The notes below the pieces were generated by a model that saw nothing but the letters and a program-made list of their open reading frames with translations, did no database searches and was not told where the DNA came from. Positions 25,828 to 36,879 of a stretch of DNA of 64,000 nucleotides are shown piece after piece. Position 1 is the stretch's first letter. Each line of letters opens with the position of its first letter. Source of the DNA: Mytilisepta virgata. Its lineage: Eukaryota > Mollusca > Bivalvia > Mytilida > Mytilidae. Position numbers and translations under genes: made by a program. The stretch is from assembly GCA_028015205.1 (NCBI GenBank), contig CM051520.1:66286694-66350693 (forward strand). Direction: 5' to 3'.

Positions 25828-25975
25828 TTGAGAACTAAAACTACTTCTGAATCGGACAAACATTGATTAAATATACAAGAAAAAACTGTTCAACGGAGTT
25901 CCTTGTACAAACACCCAAGCTCCTGGACCACCGAGTTAACGTATCGGTATAAGAGGTGCTAGGGGCTGACCTTGG
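25828..25975 (-). pseudogene. Decayed third copy of the 217-nt exon
   Basis: The minus strand keeps the donor (CTCAA/GTAAGC at 25827) and the 3' half of the exon (CAAGGAACT...TTGAACAGTTTTTT, GATTCAGAAGTAGTTTTAGTT). Single-nucleotide indels shift the frame, and the 5' half including the acceptor is lost. Confidence 0.6.
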
Positions 25976-26097
25976 ATCATATTTTAGAATTCAAAATATA
26001 ATTAAATCTCAGAAAAGCTAACCAGAGCAGCTCTGATCTATATCTGGAAAAAAGTTTTTATGTATCTAAATGTATATAAAACCAACATCGTGCTTAC

Positions 26098-26314
26098 TTT
26101 AGAACGACAACCGCTTCCGAATCGGATAAAGGTAGATGAGATATACAAGAAAAACAGTTCAAAACAGTTCCTTGTGCGTTAACGCAGGTATCTGGTGCGC
26201 TGGTAAATGTATCGATATCAGCAATAAGGGCGAGTGTTTTGTGGACGGAATTTATCGTCGTATTGCATATCCAGATTGTGCCCTGTAAAGCAGTAGGCAG
26301 ATTACACGATGAAT
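26098..26314 (-). CDS. Coding exon of an unidentified secreted-type protein, copy 2
   Basis: Exact counterpart of 20581-20797: 217 nt, acceptor CTTTTTAG/ATTCATC, donor CTAAA/GTAAGC, one open frame. The peptide begins SSCNLPTALQGTIWICNTTI and ends SDSEAVVVLK. It carries two extra cysteines (WIC and DTCVNA) and another where copy 1 has Ser (LNCFSC). The 3' flanking intron is also shared with copy 1 (ATCTCAGAAAAGCTAACCAG in both). An open frame in both copies argues that this is a duplicated coding exon, but whether the two lie in one gene or two is unknown. Confidence 0.5.
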
Positions 26315-26602
26315 CTAAAAAGAGATATGAATATAATGGCTATACAAGTACTTAATATATACTTGCGTGTTGCTTATTGAATTGATTACTTTGATGACTT
26401 TGACAACGACCGTAATGCAAATATCACAACGAATGAATTTAAGAATTTACATGTATGAACCAAATGATTGTCTGTAATCCAAGACTACAGGCATTTCAAT
26501 CTAATTGAAATTAGTTCTGCGCACTTGCTCCGGAAGGGTACGCATGTCCCGCTCCGTTAAAGTCAAGTTGAACGTATAAATCACATGCGTGACAGTAACG
26601 AA

Positions 26603-27770
26603 TCAACTGTGAAATGTACAACCATGGGCGGGAGACCTTGGTATATGACTGCTATGAAAGGGGAAGTTCACAATCGTAAAATTAAAATCATCACGTTTGT
26701 TATAAAGTTTTGATTTCAACCGCCCATTATTATCTATATACAAGTATAAATCTAGATAAGAAGCGTCTGTGGTCTCTTTAATTTCATTTTCGCTGGGATC
26801 TATGAGATGTAGGTAATCCTTACAGTAACAGTAAGGATTAATCTGTGAGAAAACATTTATATAGCGGAAACTGAAATTAAAGGACTGAGCTAGTTTCTTT
26901 TCTTTCCGATTCATTAGCCCCGCCAAACTCAACAAAGATGTTGTCTACGAGAAATTTCAGCATGTTTATTAACAACCTCAGTCTCAGAGAATTTATTTTT
27001 AGAATCAGTATTTTTTTACACAGTAAGCCTTGTCCTTACATAATACCAGATAGGCATAACTTTGTAAACCTTGTTTAGTGTAGAAACATTGGTGAATTAG
27101 TTCATGAAAAACATATTTTAATTTATCATGTGGGAGGATTGTATATAGTGTAGAAAAATCAAAAGTTTGTATGCTATTACAATAGGTAAGGTCACTAGAA
27201 GAGAGATATCTCTGTAAGTCTTTAGTAATTTTTTAAATCCACATCTGATTCACATCACTAATTGAGTAGGCGTGGTCACAGTAGCTCTTTCAGATCATCC
27301 TTAATTGCTGTAACAAGGAAGTAGGGTTCTAAAGGGGGTTTAATAGTGCATTTGGCAGAGCCTGCTATGTATACCTTTGCTTGTATGGACAGGTATGAAA
27401 TTTGGGTATCCAGTAAATGGAAGGGCGGTTAAAATTGTCATCACTTACAACGATACCAAAGGAAGATAGAACAGAAAATATGGTTATTGATAATATATTC
27501 CCTTAGTATCGTAGTGTGCGTTTAAGTGGGGTTGCCAAGTGAATTGTCAATACCCGTCATCTTAATCAGGAAGTCAATGTAGTGTCTTTTGCAGACAAAA
27601 ATTATGTTGATTGGAGCTTTGTCAGCTGGAACAATGACTTTGATCAAAAAGCTGTCAGATCTAGAACTAATATACTGTATATCGGCTCATCATGTAAAGG
27701 GTTTTCATATACCTTGAAAGAGCTTTATCTCTGTTTTTGCAAAAATTCAAAGTTTCGTAAAATATATCAA
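26603..27770 (-). pseudogene. Degenerate Penelope-like reverse transcriptase
   Basis: Broken minus-strand frames read, in order, a WIPKFHTCPYKQRY-like segment, SIQTFDFSTLYTILPHDKL, SYAYLVLCKDKAYCVKK, then the intact piece KKLAQSFNFSFRYI, SASYLD-like ASYLDLYLYIDNNGRLKSKL and DDFNFTIVNFPF up to about 26603. This order (fingers DFSTLYTTIPH, palm FRYIDD, SYLDL...G.L.TKLY) matches Penelope-like RTs common in aquatic invertebrates. The catalytic YIDD is lost (RYINVFSQ), a piece containing the G-PMGTN motif appears deleted, and stops are frequent. It cannot be active. Confidence 0.6.
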
Positions 27771-27797
27771 TAAATATTGAAAGTCGTGTCTATATAG

Positions 27798-27940
27798 ATT
27801 CTCCTTCAGGTACGAGTGGGTTTTGGAATTTCTCCACCCGAGATCGTTAAATTTTTGATTTTCAACACGAGAACTTTTAGCGAGCGTGTTAAAATCTAAA
27901 ATTTAACTATCGATGGTGTAGAAATTCTAAGAAGGAGAAT
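27798..27940. mobile_element. 143-bp foldback MITE
   Basis: ATTCTCCTTC at the left end pairs with GAAGGAGAAT at the right. Inner arms also pair: GGAATTTCTCCACC with GGTGTAGAAATTC, GTTAAATTTTTGATTTTCAACACG with CGTGTTAAAATCTAAAATTTAAC. Essentially the entire element is one imperfect hairpin. Confidence 0.75.
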
Positions 27941-28366
27941 GTTTCTCCTATGATGTTCAACAAAAACCTCAAGAAAATGCCGTTGCTACCCATTTTGTTT
28001 ACGTCAACGCCATTTCGGAACTTCTCTAGTTTATGTTTCCACTGATAGACGTAAAAAAACCGTCGGAAATTCCATGCAGAAATTTAATCACCTGGAAGTG
28101 GTTAAACATATTATGTATTTTTATCCCACCGATTAAACACGTCAAGAATTGAAGAAAAAAGGTCTTACCCACTTTCCAGTATTCACATGAAATTATCAAA
28201 ATAATCAACATCCAAAGTCTTAAATTCGTGAACGAATGAAGTTGTTTCATGGCATGCATTTTTATCTACAAGTAATTTAAAAATAAATACAAAATATTTG
28301 TAGGTAAGCACAGGATGATGCAGGGTAACTACGTATGCTATATTAAATGCACTAATCCGATTTAGT

Positions 28367-29014
28367 TTATATATATATTCATGGATGATCAAACATTATA
28401 TATTTTTGATTTCGTATTTTTAATTTGTAGCATATAGATTAATATTCGTGTTGAAAAGAGTCTTTAGTTAACACATATAATATGCAGTTGGCGTGGCCAA
28501 TGATGCGAGCGCAGATGGCTATATTCAGTCTTTGTGTGTGTGTGTTTTTTTTAAATATATGAATGTAAATGGGTTTTTTTTTTTTATAGATAAACAATGT
28601 TAAAACCAGTAAAGTCGTTTTTATTTAAGGATTGACTGTATTTTTTTTTTCAGTCTATGAAGAAATAACCTCAATCACGTGGTGCATACTTTAATTTCAG
28701 GGGAGATAATCGCGTCGCTAACGTCCAACCAGAACTTTTCGCGGAACATCGTTAACATTTTTAAATACTAATTTAGGAATTGTTGACTCATTTTCATACT
28801 TAGGCATATTGTTTAAATATAACGGGAATTTTACTGATACTAGAAAAAAATTAGTTATTCAGCATTTACAAAAGCATCAGAAATCAAAATATCCCAATAG
28901 AACTACAACTTAAATTATTTGATGCTATAGTTGAGCCTATTCTACTTTATGGGTCAGAAAATTTTGGGGTTACGAAAATATTTTGATTATCGAACAAGTA
29001 CATTTGTACATTTA
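28367..29014. repeat. Left copy of the direct repeat flanking the LINE
   Basis: From TATATATATATTCATGGATG to GTACATTTGTACATTTA this segment matches 34521-35217 almost base for base, with indels. Its distal half encodes a LINE RT thumb-like peptide (LGILFKYNGNFTDTRKKLV, LQLKLFDAIVEPILLYGSE) unrelated to the LINE between the copies. Confidence 0.85.
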
Positions 29015-29267
29015 AATATTTGCAAGCACTGGATTATGTCCCTTTAGTGAAGGACGTGTTGTTAATGTGCTCTTGTTATTATTCTAGAATAGGACAGTTT
29101 TCATACATCTTCAAAGATCAAGGATTTGGTGAGATCATTCCATACTTTCAACAACACCATATTAATAAAAAAGAATTTAAATACATCTACAGATATTACT
29201 TCATAAACATGTATTGATTTTCAAAATCAGATCACTGTGAACTGTTTTCAGCGATTCACAACATATC

Positions 29268-30098
29268 ATGAATAATCTAACGGAACTTAGACCCAGCGAT
29301 TTACTTGTTCACTCGAGTTTTATAGATAGTCAATTTGATCCTTTTGATGATCGTCTTTCGTCACAAAGACAAACTAACATTATAATAGATGTTCCTTCCA
29401 ATACAAGCAGCATAAGCAACGATACAAGCATAACAGAATCGATAATAAAATTTATCCAAGAAGAACTTTTATCCTTACATAAAGACAGCTTTGTGTCTAA
29501 ATTAATTGATAAATGCCAAAACGCACACTGTGAAATTGACGACATTCGCTACGCACTTCTGGAAATTGCAAAATGTCAACATAACTTTCCATATCTGAAT
29601 GCAACTCTTAAAAAGCGTCTTTGTCCTAGAAAACCTAACGGTGAATCAGTTGAAAACAAACTTGGTAGCGATTGCTATGCGCTTTATTTAGCATCACTCG
29701 GAGAATATACGGAAGATTTAAGATTAACACTTAATACTCGTTCGCATACGCAAAGTGCCCGAAAAATGTCTACAGTAGATGGAAATAACCAAACACATTC
29801 CAGCGAATTTTCTCAGAACTTGTGTCTGATAGAGACTCTCGTGCGCATAGAAAGAGAAATTAATACATTCAAAGGCGACTACACTCAGGAAATCGAATAT
29901 CTTAATAAAACCGTCTATGTATTAGTACGAGAAAACAAGCAACTGGTCAACGCTAACCAGAAAAACAATGACCGGTTACGGAACTTTCAGAATCAAATCT
30001 CATCCTTACGAGAAAACAACGAAAACTTAGCTGAAACAGTAAACAACATGAGTGTCGTTGCACATGAAGCGGTAATGACATGCAAATTAATCAAATAA
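29268..30098 (+). CDS. LINE ORF1 protein, N-terminal part
   Basis: A 276-residue frame beginning at ATG 29268. Residues 1-60 are Ser/Thr-rich. Residues 60-150 are a globular segment with regular Cys (KCQNAHCEIDDIRYALLEIA), and residues 190-276 are a coiled coil rich in Asn, Glu and Arg. The frame stops at ATCAAATAA, but the coiled coil continues without loss of character one frame over (from LAIEKSSRTF at 30100), so a single-nucleotide change truncated it. LINE ORF1 proteins bind RNA and act as nucleic-acid chaperones. The first Met is chosen because no longer in-frame start exists after the flanking repeat. Confidence 0.6.
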   Translation: MNNLTELRPSDLLVHSSFIDSQFDPFDDRLSSQRQTNIIIDVPSNTSSISNDTSITESIIKFIQEELLSLHKDSFVSKLIDKCQNAHCEIDDIRYALLEIAKCQHNFPYLNATLKKRLCPRKPNGESVENKLGSDCYALYLASLGEYTEDLRLTLNTRSHTQSARKMSTVDGNNQTHSSEFSQNLCLIETLVRIEREINTFKGDYTQEIEYLNKTVYVLVRENKQLVNANQKNNDRLRNFQNQISSLRENNENLAETVNNMSVVAHEAVMTCKLIK

Positions 30099-30960
30099 AT
30101 TAGCAATTGAAAAAAGTTCAAGAACTTTCCGAAACAAACTTGATGAATACGAAAACAGCATTCAACAGTTAACGACAGATGTAAACAAAATAAAAAACGA
30201 CTTTAAAACAGTAAAACTAGACGTTAACGAACTACGTTCAAGCGTGAAATCTGAGTCATGTAGAATTAACCAGCTAAGTGATGCAAGAGCGCAAGGCGTT
30301 GTAAGTCTGAAAACAAAGACAAACATCATGAGTGACAAACTGAAAGAATTGGACGATGAACTCAAAAAAGTAAATATTGATTGTTGTTCTCACGCGAAAT
30401 CAATTAGTGATTTGCGAAAGCGTATCATAAACACCGAGAAAGATGTCAAAGTCTTTGACAAGTCTACAAAATCGTACGCATGCAGACATTCTAAAATCTA
30501 AATCTGAACAAGTTATAGTTTCAGCTGAAGCATTAGATAATTGCAATGTGATCGAATCCGATTTGAGTCAGTCCAAAGAGCCAATTCAAAGGAATTCCAT
30601 TAATGAACATTCCAATTCTCTAGTTGACTCACACACAAAACACGTCAGATCCTCTGATGTTACGAATTTGTCCGTTTTAGTCAAAGACATACATGTACAA
30701 AGTAATATTGTTAATCCAGCTCCGTCTACTTCAATAGAAAATAAAATCAAGAACAACCACAACAATATAACTGGAAATGAACAAAATACAAATATACAAG
30801 TGCATTTTCCAACTTCCATGTGTAATCCCATAACCGTTGACAATTTTCGTGGATTTGTTAAAAAAACAAGACACCGTGTATCCAGATTCTATGTAGGTGG
30901 TATCGACAAACACAATTCATGTGAAGAATCTATGCGTGAATATCTCGCTGCAAGCATGTT
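30099..30960 (+). pseudogene. LINE ORF1 C-terminal remainder, two more frame changes
   Basis: A frame starting at 30100 carries coiled coil (KLDEYENSIQQLTTDVNKIK, then KLKELDDELKKVN). Near 30470 the sense frame shifts again to one encoding a Ser/Asn-rich linker and, at about 30845-30950, VKKTRHRVSRFYVGGID, the start of the RRM-like fold usual in ORF1p. The RRM is cut short and runs straight into the endonuclease N-terminus, which suggests an internal deletion of the rest of ORF1. Confidence 0.55.
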
Positions 30961-32087
30961 GGAACTGTCGCGGAATAATGTCCGCAGTACCTTATCTACT
31001 AGAATTCTTAAATGATAATAAGGTTGATGTTATTTGTTTATCTGAACACTGGCTTAGAAAATCACAATTCCACTTCCTTAATTCAATCGATAAACAAAAC
31101 TATTTAGTATTTGGAAAATGCGCCGATGAACACTGCCCTGAAAAATACAGTTATAGCGCCCGTGGAGGTGTTGCGATTATGGTCTCTAAAACTTTATCTC
31201 CGTATGTCACAGAGTTAGTAATTGATAGCAATAGGATATGTGGTATCGAACTAAAACTTCCTAATTTATCTAGTATATTTTTTCTGTCTATATACTTACC
31301 AGCAATTACACAACCCAACGAGGCATTCGTTAAATAACTTGAATACTTAATGGACATATACAAATCGTATTCGAACCACGGGACGGTGTATATTCTTGGC
31401 GATTTCAATTGCAAGATTGGTGGACCACGATATTCGTTTACTCAGGATCGTCGTAGTCAACTTCTTGAAAGTCTCCTTATTGACAACAACAGTATATCAT
31501 TACATGTTCAGGACTTTGCCAAAGGTCCGGTATGTACATTTCAATCTTATGAGGATGGTCCTAAAACAGGGATAGATCACATAGTCACAAATAACGAAAA
31601 TACACGAGATATTTGCAATGTGTTTGTCCCAGACGAAAGCATATTTAACGTTTCTGATCACAAGCCTATCGCGTGTACTTTACTAATTGAACAATGTCAT
31701 GCTGATAGTGACAACTTATACGAAAGTGTTATGGCTGACAAAGTATCGTGGACCAAAGCATTAGAAATGAATTCAGTTAATGACTATTCATTTGCAGTCT
31801 CACAATTTTTATGGTCTGTTCAAATGCCGTCACTACCAGCGACCAAAGAAGATATCGAGGTCTACTATAAGACTATTATAGTTGCTGTTCAAAAAGCTGA
31901 CAAGGAAACACTCCCACATAAGCAATTTGTGAAACATATAAAGCCTTATTGGACGAAAGTCGTAGATCTATCACACAAAACAATGCTAAATAAGCGCAGT
32001 TTATAGATACTGAACGGAAAAGTTCACGATAGAAGCGATCAGTTCTTTGCTGATTACAAACACGCAAAACGGACTTTCAGAAATGAA
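30960..32087 (+). pseudogene. LINE ORF2 AP-like endonuclease domain
   Basis: The sense frame opens with WNCRGIMSAVPYLLEFL, followed by VDVICLSEHWL (catalytic Glu), ARGGVAIMVS and, after a stop at about 31336, YILGDFNCKIGG (GDFN), TGIDHIVTN and FNVSDHKPI (SDH). These are the ordered motifs of the apurinic/apyrimidinic endonuclease that nicks target DNA in APE-type LINEs. The residues are kept but the frame is broken by the stop in AFVK-TAA and another at about 32005. Confidence 0.7.
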
Positions 32088-34377
32088 ATGGATAAAGCTT
32101 ACAACGAACATATTATGAACATTGCCAACAGAATGGAAGAGTCTATCGACAATGATCAAAAGTATGTATGGTCGGTCTTAAAAAGCAGACGTAAACAGAA
32201 AACTTTTTGTCGTGAACTAAATTTAAATGGAATAACTCATACAAACGAAAGTGAAATATGCGAAGCATGGGCGGACCATTTTGAATCCATTTTCCAGTTT
32301 GATAGCAAGTTAACAAATTCAGCAAACATAAATTTGGTAAAACATGAAGTGAATAAAATACGACAAACGCAGAAGGAAATCAAAGCTCCAACCCATTTGA
32401 GTTTGACGAAATCTCCAACATTTGCAAAAGTTTATGTAACAAAAAATCTACAGGTTTAGACAACGTTTCATATGAGCATATAAAATATTGTGGTAAAACA
32501 TTGCAAAAACACTTATGCAATCTATTCAACCTAATAATACAAACACGTTATACTCCTCTAGATTGGAAAACAAGTGTAATTATACCGTTATTCAAAGGTG
32601 GAAATAAAAACAAAACTGATCACAATTCGTACCGCGGTATATCGTTAACAAGTTGTATCGCCAAGATATTCGAAAAGACTCCTTGCACATAAAGTTTCCA
32701 CATCAATCTCAGATGGCATACCAAAAGGAATTATCAAGTATTCACGCTTCATTTAACTTACAAGAACCGATTCGTCATTATATTGAACGTAACAGTGATG
32801 TTATTGTTGTGCAGTTAGATAGCACGAAAGCTTTCGACACCGTATGGGATGATGCATTGTTATATAAACTGCATAAATATGGAGTTACCGGTGATTTATG
32901 GCTGCTCATAGATGAAATATACAGTGACATGCGCAGTTCTGCACTGTTCAATGGTAGGCTATCTCGTTGGTTTGAACTGAAACGAGGCGTTCGCCAAGGT
33001 GGCGTCTTATCAGCTCTGTTATATTTAGTATACATAAACGATCTTTTGTGCGACATTGAAGACTCTAAATTGGGATATGTTCTTCTAGATATCAGTGTAA
33101 GCAGCTCTGTTCAAGCCGACGACATTGCGTTACTCTCAACAACAGAAAAAGGAATGCAACACCTTATTAACATTTGTCAGACATAAAGCGAGAAGTGGGC
33201 ATTCAAGTTTTTCCCGACTAAAAGCAACGTCTTACGTTATTCAAAGAAGAACAAGAATATTACAAGCAATCTTACTTTGTATGATGACATCATACCACTC
33301 GTGACGTCTGCCAAACATGTCGGTATTCTTCTGAACTGTGAATTTAGATCAATGGACCAGACGTTGAATGCTTGTAGAGTGTTGCGATCAACTGCTCTTT
33401 CAGTTCTAAATTCTGGAATTCATCCATCAATTTTAAACCCTTTGACGTGTTCCAAGATAATACTTCAAATATGTTACAGCAAAGCTCTATATAGTTGTGA
33501 GTTATGGAACAATTTGACGCAAACAGAACTTACGATGTTAGAAAGAGCTCACAGATTTGTGTGTAAAATTATCCAAGGACTTCCAAAACGAACCCGTTCT
33601 GACAAGTGTACAAGTCTTCTAGGTTGGTTTTCAGTTGAAAGCATTATCAACAGATGTAAACTTTTATTTTTTGGTAGACTATGTAGGTTAAAGTCTTCTG
33701 TGTTACCAAAACGCATAATGATAAGCAGACTTATGGAATTCAAACATAAATGTGTTCCAGAACAACTTGGTTTTATACCTGACATCTATAAAGCAGCCGA
33801 AAAATATAACATTACAGATTATATTGTTAATTTTGCAAATACTGGTTCTTTCCCATCAAAAAAAACTTTGGTCAGTTATTGTAAATCAGAATATAAATGC
33901 AAGTGAAGAAACATGGTGGTCTGACCGAATTTCATGCAATAATGACTTTTATATGTTTAGACATATTCATTCTGCAATCAAACCGCATAAAGCATGGACA
34001 ATTGCGAAACAGTTTCCCGAACTTCGTGTCTCCGCCAAGTATGTTATTGACTTATGTTCTATAGTACGTTATCATGGTTATGAAGATGAACATTTACTTT
34101 GCGACAAATGTGGAAAGTTCTTCTTGAATATCGTTGAACACTTACTGGTATCCTGTGATTTTATACAAGACAAAAGAGATGATCTATGCAAGACATTATT
34201 AACATTAATCCCATTCAGTTCAGTGTTTTTATGGACAGTCTTTCGGCACATGAATTCACAACAACAATTCTCTCTTGCAATACGTCATATGAATTAGAAA
34301 ATGATGAATTGACTTTTTTCTCTAAGACTTGTGTTCGTCACGTTGAAAAAATCTGCAGAGATTTCTACAATCGATAG
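32088..34377 (+). pseudogene. LINE ORF2 reverse transcriptase and C-terminal domain
   Basis: In successive frames: the linker WSVLKSRRKQ...ADHFESIF, fingers LDNVSYEHIKYCG and WKTSVIIPLFKGGNKN, NSYRGISLTSC, palm QLDSTKAFDTVWDD (motif A), RGVRQGGVLSALLYLVYINDL (motif B), SVQADDIALLS (motif C with the DD pair intact), the thumb region KHVGILLNCEF and a zinc knuckle at about 34098-34157. Frameshifts lie near 32455, 32690, 33185 and 33890. The order and spacing are otherwise complete, so the breaks are fairly recent. Confidence 0.75.
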
Positions 34378-34520
34378 AAGATGTGTCCGTTATCGATATT
34401 ATAGACAGTGCTCATTTTTCTTATATTAACTTTAAACAGCGACTTTTATTCTTTGTTTTTTGTAATTTTCTGATTTATATATTTCATGTACACCAAATCT
34501 CTATAATAGACGAAATAAAG

Positions 34521-34715
34521 TTATATATATATATATTCATGGATGATCAAACATTATATATTTTTGATTTTGGCATCTCGATTAATATTCGTGTTGAAAA
34601 GAGTCTTTAGTTAACACATATAATATGCATTGGCGTGGCCAATGATGCGAGCGCAGATGGCTATATTCAGTCTTTTTGTGTGTGTGTGTTTTTTTTTAAA
34701 TATATGAATGTAAAT

Positions 34716-34772
<57 letters not shown>

Positions 34773-35217
34773 GATAAACAATGTTAAAACCAGTAAAGTC
34801 GTTTTTATTTAAGGATTGACTGTATTTTGTTTTCAGTCTATGAAGAAATAACCTCAATCACGTGGTGCATACTTTATTTATAGGGGAGATAATCGCGTCG
34901 CTAACGTCCAACCAGAACTTTTCGCGGAACATCGTTAACATTTTTAAATATTATTTTAGGAATTTTTGACTCATTTTCATACTTAGGCATATTGTTTAAA
35001 TATAACGGGAATTTTACTGATACTAGAAAAAAATTAGTTAATCAAGCCTAAAAATCATTATCCAGCATTTACAAAAGCATCAGAAATCAAAATATCCCAA
35101 TAGAACTACAACTTAAATTATTTGATGCTATGGTTGAGCCTATTCTACTTTATGGGTCAGAAAAATTTGGGGTTACGAAAATATTTTGATTATCGAACAA
35201 GTACATTTGTACATTTA
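34521..35217. repeat. Right copy of the direct repeat flanking the LINE
   Basis: Matches 28367-29014. The main length differences are a T tract expanded to 53 T (34717-34769) and about 15-25 extra bases near 35038-35062. The LINE-like reading continues past this copy into unique sequence, so this copy is still joined to its original right flank. Confidence 0.85.
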
Positions 35218-35365
35218 CATCCAAACTTTATGATGTATGGAGAATTAGTTCGATTTCCATTAAATATTAAAATTAAAATTAGAATGTTGAAATATTGGTG
35301 TAAACGTATTAATGACAATGAAAAGTTGAGTTGTTCAATGTATTCTGTATTATATACTTTCTAAA
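34970..35365 (+). pseudogene. Fragment of a second LINE family, ORF2 thumb and C-terminus
   Basis: Frames read SYLGILFKYNGNFTDTRKKL, ELQLKLFDAMVEPILLYGSE, then PNFMMYGELVRFPLNIKIK and RMLKYWCKRI, a pattern typical of the region after the RT palm in non-LTR elements (LFD..VEPILLYGSE.WG then VYGELGR.PL). About a dozen residues between the two parts (after VHL, before PNFM) appear deleted. This fragment is not from the 29-34 kb LINE, whose own equivalent differs. Confidence 0.6.
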
Positions 35366-35739
35366 ATTCAAAATATAAGAAAAGGATGAGGTAAAGTATC
35401 TTAACGGCACACCCCTAACAATAAAGCTGCCCCCAACCTTAAAAAAAAGTCTCGGAACAAAACGATAGCCGGTCTTGGATTACATTTTTACCACTCGCAT
35501 AATTTTCATCCACGTATGATAGTCATTCAATAACGATTTTAAATATAAGTTCAGAATCAATTTAAACTAAAGATTGTGTGTCTGTAAGACATCGAACTCC
35601 CCTTTATTATTTATGGCAGGAATTTGTTTTGAGAATTATTTTAGATATATGAAAGTTTCACAATATATCCTATTTACATTAACTTTTACACCGTTTGAAA
35701 TTGTTGAATCCACAGTACTAAATTCTGTTACTGACATAA
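35366..35739. other. Intergenic sequence
   Basis: Nothing recognised. Confidence 0.35.
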
Positions 35740-36425
35740 GGACCCAAACACTAAAATTTAATGTAGTTACTCAAGCATGAAATGTAGGTTATGTCTGCTT
35801 ATATATTAATGATTTTTATTGAACTAAAGAAGATGTTGTAGTTGTAAAATATCATTGATGCATCATACACCTAAATGCCAAAATTTAATCTTAGTCACTC
35901 AAGCATAAATGTAGGTCGTGGTTACTCAATTGTTGCTGAGTTGTATTGTACTATATAAGACGAAGGCAGTTGTGAAATATCAGTAATAGGTTATTTAATA
36001 ATACACTTAAATTCACTCAAACACAAAATATATGTAATGGTGACTGAAATGTTGCTGACGTTTGTTGTACTTTATAAGATGAATGAATAGATATAGCATT
36101 GATATAATTGATATGAGTCAATTGATATCTGAGAAATAGACTTTAGCCTGTCAACGCTGGGGTTGTGAGTTCGAATCTCACCTGTGGCGGGGTGTGTTCG
36201 ACTCCGATCTTAATTGACAAGGATTCCCAATTTTCCTACCGAAGGTCGGTGGTTCTCTCCGGGTACTCCGGTTTCCTCCGGCAATAAAAACTGGCCGCCG
36301 GGAAATGGCCAAAATGTGCTGAAAACGGCGTTAAACCCCAACTAAACAAAACAAACAAACAAACAGAAATGGAGTTGAACTTAATCGAGTCACTCATGCT
36401 CGAAATGTGGGTCAAAAAGACCTAA
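35740..36425. repeat. Degenerate tandem repeat (period about 124 bp) interrupted by a SINE
   Basis: Phrases like AGTCACTCAAGCATAAATGT recur near 35766, 35897 and 36012 and again near 36389, each followed by TTGCTGAGTTGTATTGTAC or a variant. The last unit lies beyond the SINE at 36146-36372, which therefore inserted into the array. Confidence 0.5.
36146..36372 (+). mobile_element. Bivalve tRNA-derived SINE, 5' truncated
   Basis: A B box-containing stretch GTGAGTTCGAATCTCAC is followed by the body GGTACTCCGGTTTCCTCCGG, CAATAAAAACTGGCCGCC and GTGCTGAAAACGGCGTTAAA, ending CCCCAACTAAACAAAACAAACAAACAAAC. This body and the (AAAC)n tail are those of SINEs very widespread in bivalve and gastropod genomes. 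The A box is missing. Confidence 0.75.
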
Positions 36426-36790
36426 CTGTTGGATGGATGGATGAATTGTTGTTTAACGTCCAATGGCGCCAGGTGCATATCAGGACGAGAACATGTTGAT
36501 ATGATAATGAAAATGATCCCTGCTTTGTACTAGACCTACACGCTCAGCCGGATTTTTAATGTGCTAGCTCACGAGGTAATTGTCCACAGGAAGACGTATC
36601 AGCCACTCGGACACAATATACTTACTCAGAGCTGACCAGTAGATCTTTGCTCTTACTCCTAGATGCCGCGAGCCTGGCGGAGAAGCAGCAAATACCAATT
36701 TTAATGTCTTTGGTTTAACCCGGCCTGGGATCGAACCCGCGACCTTCCGCAATCGAGGCGAGCACGATACCACGAGACCACCGAGGCGGT
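36425..36790 (-). mobile_element. tRNA-headed SINE, best-preserved copy
   Basis: On the minus strand the head reads GGTGGTCTCGTGGTATCGTG with an A box TGGTCTCGTGG (36770-36780) and a perfect B box GGTTCGATCCC (36727-36737). The body continues through TAAAATTGGTATTTGCTGC and ends in CATCCATCCAACAG, an (ATCC)n-type tail. Other copies lie at 10785-11055 and 55500-55700. The head explains tRNA-like matches here. Confidence 0.75.
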
Positions 36791-36879
36791 TTCTTACTGT
36801 TGGAGAAATGTATTATATGTGCGGGGATTAGTGAAATTCATGTATAAAAAGAATCATTAAACTACATATTAAATGAAAC

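Larger units (their letters stand above)
29015..34520 (+). mobile_element. Non-LTR retrotransposon (LINE), frameshifted copy
   Basis: The order is 5' UTR, ORF1 (coiled coil plus RRM-like start), AP-endonuclease, reverse transcriptase, C-terminal CCHC-like zinc knuckle (CDKCGKFFLNIVEHLLVSC, C-x2-C-x8-H-x4-C), and a 3' end AATAAAGTTATATATATA. It has several frameshifts and stops and an apparent internal deletion joining ORF1 to the endonuclease, so it is inactive. The motifs KAFDTVW, RGVRQGG, QADD and GDFN are those of APE-type LINEs. The exact clade (CR1, L2 or Jockey-like) is not assigned. Confidence 0.8.

Noticed and set aside
36720..36785. tRNA gene on the minus strand
   Set aside because: A and B boxes are good, but the acceptor stem does not pair and the sequence continues into a repeated SINE body with other copies.
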